From Dugong dugon (taxonomy: Eukaryota; Chordata; Mammalia; Sirenia; Dugongidae), in the NCBI GenBank assembly GCA_030035585.1, contig CM057462.1, positions 137,666,734 through 137,730,733 on the forward strand: 64,000 nucleotides of DNA. The letters are read 5' to 3'. Below, piece after piece: positions 1 through 10,515 of this stretch. The notes below the pieces were generated by a model. It was not told the origin of the DNA, did no database searches, and saw nothing but the letters and a program-made list of their open reading frames with translations. Positions within the stretch are counted from its first letter, which is position 1. Each line of letters begins with the position of its first letter. The position numbers were made by a program, and so were the translations under genes.

Positions 1-60
1 TAATTTTCGAGGACAAAGTTGGAAAAGGTACTGGTGTGTAAGTACATATGCCCCAAAGTT

Positions 61-250
61 AGTCTTTTTAATCCCTGGAGGAGGACGCCATGCTTGATAA
101 TGTAGAAAACTAGAGGGTCAGCGGAAAAGAAAGAAGACACTCAACCAGATGAATTGACACAGTGGCTGCGACATGGACTCAAACATGCCTACTGTTGAGG
201 ATGGCACAGGACCAAGCAACGTTTCTTCTGTTATACATAGGGTCGTTTTT
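61..250 (+). repeat. RTE LINE 3' end fragment
   Basis: The stretch resembles the 3' ends of RTE-like fragments at 30966-31140 and 53110-53575: a block beginning AGAGGGTCAGCGG, then a segment reading like GACACAGTGGCTGCGACA, then a GGATGGCACAGGACC block. It is short and 5' truncated. The small ORF at 173-367 lies across it and is not a gene. At about 255-281 it runs into a minus-strand AfroSINE head fragment. Confidence 0.6.
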
Positions 251-452
251 GTTATGTTAACCACTGCGCCACCAGGGCTTGAAAGACCCAAGTACACAAT
301 TTTATTTTTGTCTTCCAGTATATTTCACACACACACACAACATATTGTAAGCAGTAAATCTAAATAATTCCTTTCGTTTATCAGAAAAGCTGGGATTGAC
401 AAAAGAACTTCAATTTTTTAACTTTCGCATTTTATAGGCACTACAATATGTA

Positions 453-641
453 GGAGGACCTCTAGTGGCGCAGTGGTTAAGAGCTGCAGCGTGCTACAGC
501 TGCTAACCAAAAGATTGGCAGTTTGAATCCACCAGGCCCTCCTTGGAAACCCTGTGGGGGCAGTTCTACTCTATCCCGTAGGGTTACTATGAGTCAGAAT
601 TGACTCGACCGCAATGGGCTTGGGTTTTTTTGTTTTTTTTT
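453..641 (+). repeat. AfroSINE (tRNA-derived SINE)
   Basis: It has the tRNA-like head with TGGCGCAGTGGTTAAGAGCT (A-box like), a B-box-like segment reading GTTTGAATCC, the middle block CTTGGAAACCCTGTGG, and the RTE-like tail TATGAGTCAGAATTGACTCG followed by a T-rich end. About 80 bases after it (642-725) look like a further RTE-type tail. Confidence 0.85.
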
Positions 642-834
642 AAATAACACATAGTGACAGCATCTCGTTCTGCTATACATAAGGTCACTATAAGTCAGAG
701 CTGACAACTACAAACAACAATGGGTATGAAATTGTATCTTTTTATAGGTTTGATTTGCATTGTGATAAAGATATTGATCATCTTTTCTTGTGCTTATTGG
801 CCATTTGTATATCTTCTTTGGAGGAATGTCTATT

Positions 835-851
835 AAAATCATTTGCCTATT
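835..851. repeat. Target site duplication, left copy of young L1
   Basis: Seventeen bases, AAAATCATTTGCCTATT, recur with one C/T difference at 1720-1736. Together they bracket the L1 3' end at 852-1719. Length and A-rich start fit L1 endonuclease insertion. Confidence 0.8.
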
Positions 852-1719
852 CAATGTTCTACATTCTACCTTGATGAGTAGTGTCTGGGGTCTTAGAAGC
901 CTGTGAGCAGCCATCTAAGATACTCCACTGGTCTCATCCCTTTGGGAGCAAGGGAGTGTGAAGAGAACAGGATACAAGGGAAAGATTAGTCCGAAGGACT
1001 AATGGACCACAGCTACCAAGGCCTCCACCAGACTGAGTCCAATACAGCTAGATGGTGCCCGGCTACTACCACTGACTGCTCTGACTGGGATCACAACAGA
1101 GGGGTCTGGACAGAGCTGGAGAAGGATGTAGAACTAAATTCTAACTCACAAAAAAAAAGACCAGATTTACTGGCCTAAAGGAGACTGGAGAAACCCCAAG
1201 AGCACAGCCCCCAGACACCCTTTTAGCTCCGTGGTGAAGTCACTTCTGAGGTTCACCATTCAGCCCGGGATTGGACAGCCCCATAAAACCAAATGGGACT
1301 AACGAGGCGCAACAGTCCAGGGACAAGGACTAGAAGGTAGAAGGGGACAGGAAAGCTGGTGATAGGGCGCCCAAGGTTGAGTAAGAATAGTGTTGATGTG
1401 TTGTGAGGTTGTTAACCATTGTTATAGGGCAACATGTGTACTGTTTAATGAGAAACTGTTTTGTTCTGTAAACCTTCATCTAAAGTGAGAATAGCAGCAC
1501 AATTGGAAGAGCATAGTCAATGTCACTGAACTGTGCATGTAGAAATTTTTGAAATGGTGTATCTTTGGCTTTGTATATTTTCACCAAAAAAAAAAAAAAG
1601 GTTGAGAAGGGAGAGGGTTGACATGTGGTGGGGTTGTTAACCAATGTCATAAAACAATATGTGTACTACTGTTTCATGAGAAACTATTCTGTAAACCTTC
1701 ACCTGAAGTACAATAAAAA
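852..1719 (+). mobile_element. 5'-truncated L1 3' end with duplicated terminus
   Basis: It contains a block reading TCTGGGGTCTTAGAAGCCTG and a GGTGCCCGGCTAC motif, both shared with 50585-51420 and, in reverse complement, with 13777-14507 and 15441-16218. It ends in an A-rich tail at 1712-1723. Inside it, a terminal block (about 1376-1598, ending in 13 A) is followed by a second related block (1599-1719, again ending in A). Naming this family L1 rests on its 3'-UTR-like layout, poly(A) tail and 17-bp target duplication. It is a fragment with no coding capacity. Confidence 0.75.
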
Positions 1720-1746
1720 AAAATTATTTGCCTATTTTTTAATTGG

Positions 1747-1895
1747 GTCATTTGTGCCAAGAGGCATGTGGGAAGAAAGGGTTGGTGACCTGCTTCTGGA
1801 AAATCAGCCATTAAAAACCCTACGGAACAGAGTTCTACTCTGACACACATAGGGTCGCCATGAGTCAGAGTTGACTGGACTCCAATTGGAAAAAG
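1747..1895 (+). repeat. AfroSINE, older subtype, 5' truncated
   Basis: The body reads GACCTGCTTCTGGAAAATCAG and the tail reads GGTCGCCATGAGTCAGAGTT. The body matches the subtype at 50124-50325, which has a longer middle section than the majority type. Confidence 0.75.
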
Positions 1896-2345
1896 ACCCT
1901 TATCAGATAGATTATTTGCAAAAACTTCTCCTATTCTGGGGCTTCTGTTTTCACTTTCTTGATAGTGTCCTCTGAACTACGAAGTTTTTTATTTTAATTA
2001 AATCAAAGAACAATTTATCTATTTTTTTCTTTAGTTGTTTGTGCTTTTGGTACCATATCTCAGAAACCTTTGCATGATCCAAGGTTAGGAAGATTTAAAC
2101 CTATGTTTTTTCTAAGCATTTTATAATTTTAACTCTTGCATTTATGTCCTTGATCCATTTTGAGTTAATTTTTGTGTATAGTGTGTGAGTAGAAAAAAAA
2201 TCAAATCCCGGTTCTCACTTTTCTGCAATCTATTATCAACTGCTGGGAAAAGATGAAATCCCATACCACATGGTCTGACACTGTGGTGCAGTGAAGTACT
2301 CAATATGGCCCTTCTAGACATAGTCCTTGTGATGCCCACACAATG

Positions 2346-3400
2346 ATTGGGTGGGACTATGCAAATAAGGTGTATGGAACCTGTGAGGATTAAGGTAATA
2401 TGTCAACTTGGTTGGGCCATGATTTTCAGTGGTTTGGCAGTTATGTAATGATATTGTTGTTTTTGCTGTTTTAGGTGCCATCTAGTTGGTTCTGACTCAT
2501 AGTAACTCTAAGTACAACAGAACAAAACACTGCCTGGTCCTGCGTCATCCTCATAATCATTGTTATGCTTGAGTCCATTGTTGCAGCCACTGTGTCAATC
2601 CATCTCATTGAGGGTCCTTCTCTTTTTTGCTGACCCTCTACTTTACTAAGCATGATGTCCTTCTCCAAGGACGGGTCCTTCCTGATAACACGTTCAAAGT
2701 ATGTGAAACGAAGTCTTGCCATGCTCACTTCTAATGAGCATTCTGGCTGTACTTCTTCCAAGACAGATTTGTTCATTCTTTTGGCAGTCCATGGTGTATT
2801 CAACATTGTTCTCTAACACCATAACCCAAAGTCATCAATTCTTCTTCGGTCTTCCTTATTCATTGTCCAGCTTTCGCATGCACATGAGATGACTGAAAGA
2901 TTGAAAACACTATGGCTTGGGTCAGGCGCACCTTAGTCTTCAAGGTGACATCTTTGCTTTTTAACACTTTAAAGAGGTCTTGCAGCAGATTTGCCCGGTG
3001 CAGTGTGTCGTTTGATTTCTTCACTGGTGCTTCCATGGGCGTTGATTGTGCACCCAGGTAAAATGAAATCCTTGACAACTTCAATCTTTTCTCCGCTTGT
3101 CATAATGTTGCTTATTGGTCCAGTTGTGAGGATTTTTGTTTTCTTAATGTTGAGGTGTAATCCATACTGAAGGCTGTAGTTACTGTTTGATCTTCATCAG
3201 TAAGTGCTTCAAGTCCTCATCACTTTCAACAAAGAAGGTTGTGTCATCTGCATAATGCAGGTAATGATGTAGTCATCCTCCATTTAGTGATCTAATGTAA
3301 TTATCCCCCATTTTGTAATGTGTTGTAAATCCTAGCCTCTAGGCCTGTGGTTATGCTTCTAATGTTTTACTATTAAGAATAAAATTTGCTGTAGGTTTTT
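2346..3400 (+). repeat. LTR-like repeat split by an RTE insertion
   Basis: Bases 2385-2452 (GTCAACTTGGTTGGGCCATG, then a TTTGGCAGTTATGTAATG segment) continue at 3269-3400 (TAGTCATCCTCCATTTAGTG). The opening resembles the start of the ERV-L LTRs in this window, but it is a different and more diverged family. An RTE piece sits between, flanked by an 8-bp GTAATGAT duplication. Limits are approximate. Confidence 0.5.
2453..3260 (-). mobile_element. RTE-type LINE fragment, minus strand
   Basis: Minus-strand reading frames at 2471-2806 and 2860-3084 give RTE-like reverse transcriptase C-terminal text, such as LEEVQPECSLE, RWIDTVAA and LTQAIVFSIF. The same text recurs at 37326-38045 and in plus orientation at 53110-53575. 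The frame is broken between the two parts. GTAATGAT at 2445-2452 and 3261-3268 is a likely target duplication. It belongs to the family whose 3' end the AfroSINEs share. Confidence 0.75.
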
Positions 3401-4875
3401 TCCAGATGCCTTTAATTAGGTTAAGGGAGTTTACAATTATTCCTACTTTTGTTTAATTTTGCTTTTATCATGAATGGATGTTGATTTTTTTTTTTAAATG
3501 CTTTTTCTACATTTACTGACATGATCTTAAATTTCTCCTTTAATCTGTTGATGTGGTAAATTACATCAAGAGATTTTTCAAATGTTAATTAAGCTGATCT
3601 TTAACTCCTTCAGACCCAGCTTAGTCTTAATGTACTGTATACATTGTTGGATTTGTTAGTATTTTGATTGAGATTGGGTCATCTAAGATTATGAAAAAGT
3701 TTGGCCTATAATTTTTCTTCCCCTGTTGACATTGATTTTGGTACCAAAGTCATACTAGCCTTATAAAATCAGTTAGAGAGTCTAACTACTTTTTCATAAT
3801 ATCTGGGAGAGTTTATATAAATTTGGAATGGTCCCAGAGAATCTATCTTGCAGTAAATCCTCTGAGACCTCCTTCCTCACACCCATCCCGCAACACCCTT
3901 TCCACTCCTTGATGAGAACACACTTAACTTTCAGTTCAATTTCTTCATATACAAATAGGGCTTTCTATTACTTCTCCTCCTGTTCCTGGTGGTGCGGTGG
4001 TTAAGAGTGGATAAGTGCTAATCAGAAGTTTGGCAGTTCAAATCCACAAGCGGCTTCTTGGAAACCCTATGAAGCAGTTCTACTCTGTCCTATAGGGTTG
4101 TTACGAGTCAGAATCCACTCAATGGCAATGGGTATTACTTCTCCTGTTCCTTCTTTTTGTCATACAGATATTCAATTGGCGCATTTATATCATAAATGGT
4201 TTACTTATTTTTTAGTTTGTTTGAATCAGGACCCACATGCCATCATTGTTTCTCATGAAATCTATTTGTTAAAGAAAATGGGTTTATTAATTCTTGAGTC
4301 CGTTTTGGGGAGTTATATTTTTGAAGAAATTTGTCTATGTTATCTAAGTTCTCAAATTAATTGGCAAAAAGTTGTCCAGAGTATTCTGCTTTAAAAAATA
4401 TGTTTTATCTATAGTTATGTGCTCTCTTTTGTTTTCTAATAATGTTTATTTGCATCTTCTCTCTTTTTCTCTTCATCCAGTCTTGTCAGAAATTTATCAA
4501 TTTAACAGCAATAGCATTGGCTGTTTTAAAGAGCCAACTTTGGTAATTTCTTAATTTCTGCTTTTTAAAAAAAATTATCTCCTTTCTACTTTGGATTTAT
4601 TCTTGTTCTTTTTATAATATCTTAAGTTGGACATTTTGCTTATTAATTTTCAACCTTTCTTCTTTTCTAATAGCAATATTTAATGATACAAATTTCTTTT
4701 GAAGTGCAGGTTTCATTGCATTACATAGCTTTTGATATGTAACATTTTTTATTTTTGTTAACTTCTAAGAACTTTTTAAAATTTCCATTAATATTCCTTC
4801 TTTTACCCATGAATTATTTGGAAGTGTTTATAAATTTTCAAATATATGTGTTTTTTTTGGATTTTTTTTAGTTAC
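3400..4875 (-). mobile_element. Old L1 ORF2 segment, minus strand, left part
   Basis: The plus strand reads as the reverse complement of L1 ORF2. Landmarks are TTTATCATGAATGGATGTTG near 3465, TTTGATATGTAACATTTTTT near 4728, and the segment ending TTTTAGTTAC at 4875. The text continues directly at 11403 after the ERV-L provirus. An AfroSINE interrupts it at 3987-4132. No open ORF2 remains. Confidence 0.75.
3987..4132 (+). repeat. AfroSINE with target duplication
   Basis: The head reads GGTGGTGCGGTGGTTAAGAG and the tail TACGAGTCAGAATCCACTCA. The flanks repeat TATTACTTCTCCT(CCT)GTTCC at 3966-3986 and 4133-4150, the right copy being 3 bases shorter. It sits inside the old minus-strand L1. Confidence 0.85.
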
Positions 4876-5360
4876 TGTGATGGTTAAGATTGTGTGTCAG
4901 CTAGGCTGGGCCATGATTCTCAATGCTTTAATGTAATCACTCCCATGACTGAATATACTGTGAGTAGTCAATCAGATGAAAGGGAGTCTCCTTGGGGGTA
5001 TGGCCCGCATCTGTATGTAAGCAGACATTCTGGCTTTTTGCTCTCTCTGGATCCTGTGGCTGCTTCCTGTCATCTCAGCTCCCATTCTTGGGAACTGAGC
5101 TGTCAGCTTATCTGCCGAACCTGGGATTCATTGATCTACACAGCCTGTGAGCGGGAGCCCTGCTCTCCGACCTGCCGATCTTGGGCTTGCCAGCTTCTGC
5201 AGCTGTGTGACTTGGGAGAGGCTTCTACCCTGATCCACGGACTTGGGACATTCTAGCCTCTACAATCACGTGAGCTGTTTCCTTGATATAATCTCTCTCC
5301 ATATATGTATATTTATACACTTTACTGGTTTTGCTTCTCTAGAGAACCCAGCCTAAGGCA
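4876..5360 (+). repeat. ERV-L 5' LTR
   Basis: It begins TGTGATGG and ends CCTAAGGCA, 485 bases long, and aligns over its whole length with 10925-11402. The CCAAT-like site reads GTCAATCA (4967-4974) and the TATA-like site reads TATGTAA (5014-5020); both carry a transition relative to the 3' copy. The 120-residue frame at 4894-5256 is a chance opening in the LTR. Confidence 0.93.
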
Positions 5361-5362
5361 TT

Positions 5363-5380
5363 TGGTACCGGGAGTGGTTC
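5363..5380 (+). other. ERV-L primer binding site
   Basis: TGGTACCGGGAGTGGTTC starts two bases after the 5' LTR, the position of a retroviral tRNA primer site. ERV-L elements are usually primed by tRNA-Leu; the match to that tRNA was not computed. Confidence 0.7.
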
Positions 5381-5555
5381 TAGAGAAACAAAATTGTAAG
5401 AATGACTTTTCTAAATTGGTTCTCAGGTCTAGTTAGTCATAAAGACATTGATGACTCTGCTTCCAGCAGTAAAGAGGTTACTGCTAGTCCATGGAGTGAG
5501 GTGGCTATACAAATACACAAAATATCACCACCAGTAGATCAGGTATTGGTGAAAG

Positions 5556-5834
5556 GTGAGGCTCAGGGTGAACACGTGTGATATCTTTCTACAGCTTTGT
5601 CAGAATGAGAAGTATAAGGAAGCTGGTTGGTTTGTCCTACTTTCACTAGACAAACTGATGAAGGAAAGAGATGGGCTCAGGGCTTCAGAGTCAAGGCTCA
5701 AGTGCCGCATACATGACCTCAAGGCTTCCACTTGTGCTTTGAAAAAAAGCCTTATTTCTTGTAGTAACAGAGCCAAAATTGCTGAAAACCAAACCCAGAG
5801 TCTTACTGTAAGAGTGGCTGAATTACAACGCTAG
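5556..5834 (+). pseudogene. ERV-L gag, N-terminal part
   Basis: The 92-codon frame is rich in charged and leucine residues with heptad-like spacing, as in a coiled-coil gag start (for example LDKLMKERDGL near residues 29-39). It ends at a stop at 5832-5834. The following gag text at 5909 is in another frame, so there is at least one frameshift between them. Gag would form the virus-like particle. The real start codon is uncertain, and similarity to other gag proteins was judged by eye from position only. Confidence 0.6.
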
Positions 5835-5908
5835 CTCAATTGCAAACCTCGAGAGGTGTCTGAAGTTAAAGTAAGGGCATTGATTGAGAAGAGATGGGAT
5901 CCTGAGAC

Positions 5909-6931
5909 TTGGGATGGGACATATGGGCAGATAATCAGGAAGCTGGGGACACTGAGCCTGTAAATTCCATTGAATCACTCTTGCCAGCAGAACCAGTTCC
6001 ATCTGAAGAGATTACTTCATGTTTGTCTGCTAAACCACCCTGCCCAGAAAAACCATTAGCCCCTCCACTCCCATCTGAAGAGATTAGCCCTAGCCCAGCT
6101 GCCTCTAAAAAGCACTTGCCTCAGTCATTGCCTGGAGCATTGCCTGAGGCATATGCTTTACAAGACAATGCTGAATGTTCTCAAAACAATTCCACACTAC
6201 CAATTCCGGCTTCTAGACCTATAACTAGGCTTAAGTCCCAGCGATCCCCAAAAGGTGAAGTACAAAGTGTGACGCAGGAGGAGGTATGCTACCCTCCAAA
6301 ACAACTACTTGAGTTTTCTAATATGTACAAACAGAAACTTGGGGAATTTGTGTGGGAATGGCTATTAAGGGTGTGGGATAATGGTGCAAGGAACATAAAG
6401 ATGGATCAGTCTGAGTTTATTGATATGGGTCCACTGAGCACAGACTGTTCCTTCAATGTTTCAGCTAGAGAAGTTAGAAAAGGATCTAATAGTTTATTTG
6501 GTTGGGTTGCTGAAACATGGATTATGAGGTGGCCGACACTAAATCAAGTTGGAGTACCAGACCTGCCTTGGTATACTATACAAGAAGGTATCCAAAGGCT
6601 TAGGGAAATTGGCATGCTACAGTGGATTTATCAAGTTAGACCCACAGACCCACACATGGAGTGTCTAGAGGACACAACTTTTACCACAACTGTGAGAAAT
6701 AAATTTGTGAAGGGAGCTCCAGCATCCTTGAAGACTGTTGTGATTGCTATTTTATGTAAGTCAGATTTGACAGTGGGAACTGCCCTAACTGAATTAAGAC
6801 ACCTAACTACAATGGGGCTGATTGGACCCTGTGGTATAGGGGCCAAGTGGCTGCACTCAATTGACAAAGACAAGGTGGACATGGTTATAGTAATGGACAG
6901 AGGAGTCAAAGCAGTAATCAGAATAGTCTGA
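5909..6931 (+). pseudogene. ERV-L gag, central part
   Basis: This is the longest frame in the provirus apart from pol, 340 residues. Residues about 15-125 are rich in Pro, Ser and Glu and look disordered. From about residue 135 the text is hydrophobic and tryptophan-rich, as expected for a capsid region (YKQKLGEFVWEWLLRVW). It starts at an internal methionine only because the upstream frame is broken. A stop at 6929-6931 ends it, and the next gag piece (6937-7146) is in a frame shifted by two. The minus-strand frame at 6631-6909 is a shadow. It would have formed particles and has no evident host function. Confidence 0.75.
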
Positions 6932-6936
6932 CTTGT

Positions 6937-7146
6937 ATGGACTTATGGCATTGGCTACTTAGTCATGGTGTCCCTCAGGGTGAAATAGATAGGATATCTA
7001 CTAAATATTTACTTGATCTATACAAACAGATGAATTCTAGCTCAGGTGAACAGCAGTCTAACTCAAATCGCCAGAATAGAGAGTCACAGTCCCTCTATCA
7101 ATTCCCAGATTTGAGCGAGTTTAAAGACCCACAACCCCTTGAATGA
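6937..7146 (+). pseudogene. ERV-L gag, C-terminal part
   Basis: Sixty-nine codons start just after the stop of the central gag piece, in a frame offset by two. The text opens with a tryptophan-containing segment (WHWLLSHGVPQGEID) and becomes rich in Ser, Asn and Gln. I see no CCHC zinc knuckle. It overlaps the start of the protease frame by four bases. Confidence 0.65.
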
Positions 7147-7430
7147 AGGGGAGGCTGGGCCCCTTGAGGAAGGACTCCAATACAGTACCAAAATTTTTTA
7201 CTGTTAATCTTTCTCCCAGCCTTCCCCAAAGGGATCTACAGCCTTTTATGAGAGTTACTGTTCACTGGGGAAAAGGAAATAATCAGACTTTTCAGGGATT
7301 ACTGGGTACTGGCTCTGAGCTGACACTAATTCCAGGAGACCCAAAACGTCACTGTGGCCCACCAGTCAGAGTGGGGCATATGGAGGTCAGGTTATTAATG
7401 GAGTCTTGGCTCATGTCCATCTCACAGTAG
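7143..7430 (+). pseudogene. ERV-L protease with altered active site
   Basis: A retropepsin-like frame of 95 codons. The segment normally holding the catalytic Asp-Thr-Gly reads LLGTGSELTLIP; the codon at 7305-7307 is GGT (Gly) where this family needs Asp (GAT or GAC). An aspartic protease without that residue cannot work. The frame ends at a TAG at 7428-7430. The text up to 7531 seems to lie in shifted frames before the RT begins. Identity rests on the TGSE motif and its place between gag and RT. Confidence 0.75.
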
Positions 7431-7531
7431 GTCCAGTGTGTCCCTGAACCCATCCTTTGTGATTTCCCCAGTTCCAGAATGTGTGATTGGGATAGATATA
7501 CTGCAACTGACAGAACCCCCACATTGGATCC

Positions 7532-9604
7532 TTGACAAATAGAGTAAGGGCTGTTATGGTAGGAAAAGCCAAGTGGAAGCCATTAGAACTGCCCCTACCT
7601 AGGCAAATAGTAAACAAAAAGCAATATTGCATTCCTGGAGGGATTGCAGAGATTACTGCCACCATCAAGGACTTGAAGGATGCAGGGGCGGTGATTCCCA
7701 CTACATCCCCATTCAACTCGCCTATTTGGCCTGTGCAAAAACCAGATGGATCTTGGAGAATGACAGTAGATTACTGAAAACTTAACCAGGTGGTGACTCC
7801 AATTGCAGTTGCTGTTCCAGATGTAATTTCACTGCTTGAGCAAATTAATACATCTGGTACCTGGTATGCAGCTATTGATCTGGCTAATGCGTTTTTCTCC
7901 ATACCTGTTTCAAATGACCACCAGAAGCACTTTGCCTTCAGCTGGCAAGGCCAACAATACACCTTCACTTGCCTACTTCAGAGCTACATTAACTCTCCAG
8001 CCCTATGTCATAATTTAGTCCGCAGGGACCTTGATCACCTTTCCCTTCCACAGAACATCACACTGGTCCATTACATTCATGACATTATGCTGATTGGACC
8101 TAGTAAGGAAGAAGTGTCAATAACTCTGGACTTATTGGTAAAACATTTGCATGCTAGAGAGTGGGAGATTAATCCCACAAAAATTCAGGCACCTTCCACT
8201 TCAGTGAAATTGCTAGGGGTCCAGTAGTGTGGGGCATGTCGAGACATTCCTTCTAAAGTGAAGGATAAGTTATTGCATCTTGCTGCTCCCACAACTAAAA
8301 AGGAGGCACAATGCCTAGTGGGTGTCTTTGGATTTTGGAGGCAACATATTCCTCATTTGGGTGTGCTACTCCAGCCTATTTATCAAGTGACTCAATAAGC
8401 TGCTAGTTTTGAGTGGGTACCAGAGCAAGAGAAGGTTCTGCAACAGGTTCAGGCTGCTGTGCAAGCTGCTCTGCCACTTGGACCATATGATCTAGCTGAT
8501 CCAATGGTGCTTGAAGTGTCGGTGGCAGATAGAGATGCTGTTTGGAGTCTTTGGCAGGCCCCTATTGGTGAATCACAGTGCAGACCCTTAGGATTTTGGA
8601 GCAAAGCTCTGCCATCCTCTGCAGATAACTACTCTCCTTTTGAGAAACAACTTTTGGCTTGCTACTGGGCCTTAGTAGACACTGAATGCTTAACCGTGGG
8701 ACACCAAGTCACCATGAGGCCTGAGCTGCCCATCATGAACTGGGTGCTGTCTGACCCACAGGACCATAAAATTGGACGTGCACAGCAGCACTCCATCATT
8801 AAATGGAAGTGGTATATTTGAGATCGGGCCCGAGCAGGACCCAAAGGCACAAGTAAGTTGCATGAAGGAGTGGCCCAAATGCCCATGGTCTCCACTCCTG
8901 TCACATTACCTTCCATCTCCCAGTCTGCACCTATGGCCTCATGGGGAGTTCCTTATGATCAGTTGACTGAGGAAGAGAAAACTCATGCCTGGTTTACAGT
9001 TGGTTCTGCGCGATATGCAGGTGCCACTTGAAAGTGGACTGCGGCAGCACTACAGCCCCTTTCTGGGACCTCCCTGAAGGACAGTGGTGAAGGGAAATCC
9101 TCTCAATGGGCAGAACTTTGAGCAGGGCACCTGGTTGTTCACTTCGCTTGGAAGGAGAAAAAGCCAGATGTGCGATTATATACCGATTCATGGGCTGTGG
9201 CCAATGGTTTGGCTGGATGGTCAGGTACTTGCACGGAACATGATTGGAAAATTGGAGACAAGGATTTATGGGGAAGAGGTATGTGGATAGACCTCTCTGA
9301 ATGGGCTAAAGAAGTGAAGATATTTGTGTCTCATGTGAATGCTCACCAAAGGGTGACCTCAGCAGAGGATGATTTTAACAATCAAGTGGATAGGATGACG
9401 CATTCTGTGGAAACCAGTCATCCTCTTTCCCCAGCTACTCCCATCATTGCTCAATGGGCTTATGAACAAAGTGGCCGTGGTGTCAGGGATGGAGGTTATG
9501 CATGGGCCCAGCAGCATGGACTTCCGCTCACCAAGGCTGACATGACCACAGCCTCTGCTGAGTGCCTAATCTCCCAGCAGCAGAGACCAACACTGAGTCC
9601 CTGA
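7532..9604 (+). pseudogene. ERV-L reverse transcriptase-RNase H, six internal stops
   Basis: One reading frame runs from 7532 to a stop at 9602, with in-frame stops at 7775, 8225, 8396, 8819, 9029 and 9119. RT landmarks are [22 protein letters not shown]-like text near 7680-7745 (seen as [17 protein letters not shown]), [10 protein letters not shown] near 7880, and the catalytic box, which reads YIHDIMLIG: the first of the two catalytic aspartates is His (CAT at 8078-8080). RNase H text follows (YTDSWAVANG near 9178, SHVNAHQR near 9330). The region up to 9604 leads into the integrase N-terminus, where the expected second zinc-binding Cys reads Ser (CLIS). Two of the stops are TGA where the frame suggests CGA, as CpG decay would give. 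The enzyme would have copied the viral RNA; this copy cannot. Confidence 0.9.
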
Positions 9605-9615
9605 TATGGCACCAT

Positions 9616-9655
9616 CCCTCAAGGTGATCAGCCAGCCCTCAAGGTGATCAGCCAG
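9616..9655 (+). repeat. 20-bp tandem duplication inside pol
   Basis: CCCTCAAGGTGATCAGCCAG occurs twice back to back, at 9616-9635 and 9636-9655, without a mismatch. It lies between the RT-RNase H frame and the integrase frame. Its length, 20, is two more than a multiple of three, exactly the offset between the two frames. Confidence 0.95.
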
Positions 9656-10515
9656 CAACCTGGTGGCAAGTTGATTACATTGGACCGCTTCCATCATGGA
9701 AAGGGCAGCGTTTTGTCCTTACTGGAATGGACACTTACTCTGCATATGGATTTGCCTTCCCTGCATGCAGTGCTTCTGCCAAAACTACCATCTGTGGACT
9801 TACAGAATGCCTTATCCACCATCATGGTATCCCACACAGCATTGCATCAGATCAAGGGATTCACTTAACAGCAAATGAAGTGTGGCAGTGGGCCCATGCT
9901 CATGGAATTCACTGGTCTTACCAGGTTTCCCATCATCCTGAAGCATCTGGCTTGATAGAACGATGGAATGGCCTTCTAAAGACACAATTACTGCACCAGC
10001 TAGGTGGCAATACCTTGCAGGATTGGGGCAATGTTCTCCAGGAGGCTGTATATGCTTTAAACCAGCATCCAATATATGGTGCTGTTTCTCCCATAGCCAG
10101 GATTCACAGGTCCAGGAATCAAGGGGTGGAAATGGGAGTGGCACCACTCACTATTTCCCCTAGTGACCCACTTGCAAGATTTTTGCTTCCTGTCTCCTCG
10201 ACCTTATGCTCTGCAGGCCTAGAGGTCTTAGTTCCAAAGGGAGGAATGCTCCCACCTGGAGACACATCACTGATTCCATTGAACTGGAAGTTAAGAAAGC
10301 CACCTGGTCACTTTGGGCTCCTTGTGCCTCTGGATGAACAGGCAAAGAAGGGAGTTACCATACTGGCTGGTGTGATTGATCCTGATCACCAGGAGGAAAT
10401 TAAACTGCTATTACATAATGGAGGTAAAGAATATTATGTCTGGAATGCAGGAGATTCCTTGGGGTGTCTCTTAGTACTACCATGCCCTGTGATTAAAGGC
10501 AATGGAAAACTATAG
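9656..10515 (+). pseudogene. ERV-L integrase-dUTPase frame
   Basis: The frame is open across the integrase core and dUTPase up to TAG at 10513-10515; the first methionine is at 9727, but the frame is already open at 9661. The integrase triad is present: Asp at 9673-9675 (WWQVDYIGP), Asp at 9850-9852 (SDQG) and Glu at 9958-9960 (LIERWN). From about 10150 the text is dUTPase-like: LVPKGGMLPPG near 10228, and the motif GVIDPDH from 10369 with the uracil-pocket Asp at 10378-10380. After the TAG the same frame stays open to 10710, so the stop looks premature. Fusion of dUTPase after integrase identifies ERV-L. It has no methionine-initiated start of its own and is cut off from RT by the upstream duplication, so it is a remnant even though largely open. 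Confidence 0.9.

Larger units (their letters stand above)
741..2180 (-). mobile_element. Old L1 3'-region, minus strand, split by later insertions
   Basis: The plus strand reads as the reverse complement of an old L1 3' region: a block around 795-835 (CTTATTGGCCATTTGTATAT), continuing at 1896-2180 (CTTTCTTGATAGTGTCCT, then TTGATCCATTTTGAGTTAAT). A younger L1 3' end (852-1719) and an AfroSINE (1747-1895) interrupt it. The outer limits are approximate. Bases 2180-2345 are not assigned. Confidence 0.7.

Noticed and set aside
4894-5256. 120-residue ORF, with a near twin at 10943-11305
   Set aside because: Both lie wholly inside the paired LTRs of the ERV-L provirus; their likeness comes from LTR homology, not from a gene family.
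9812-10147. 111-residue minus-strand ORF
   Set aside because: It is the opposite strand of the integrase frame and has no features of its own.
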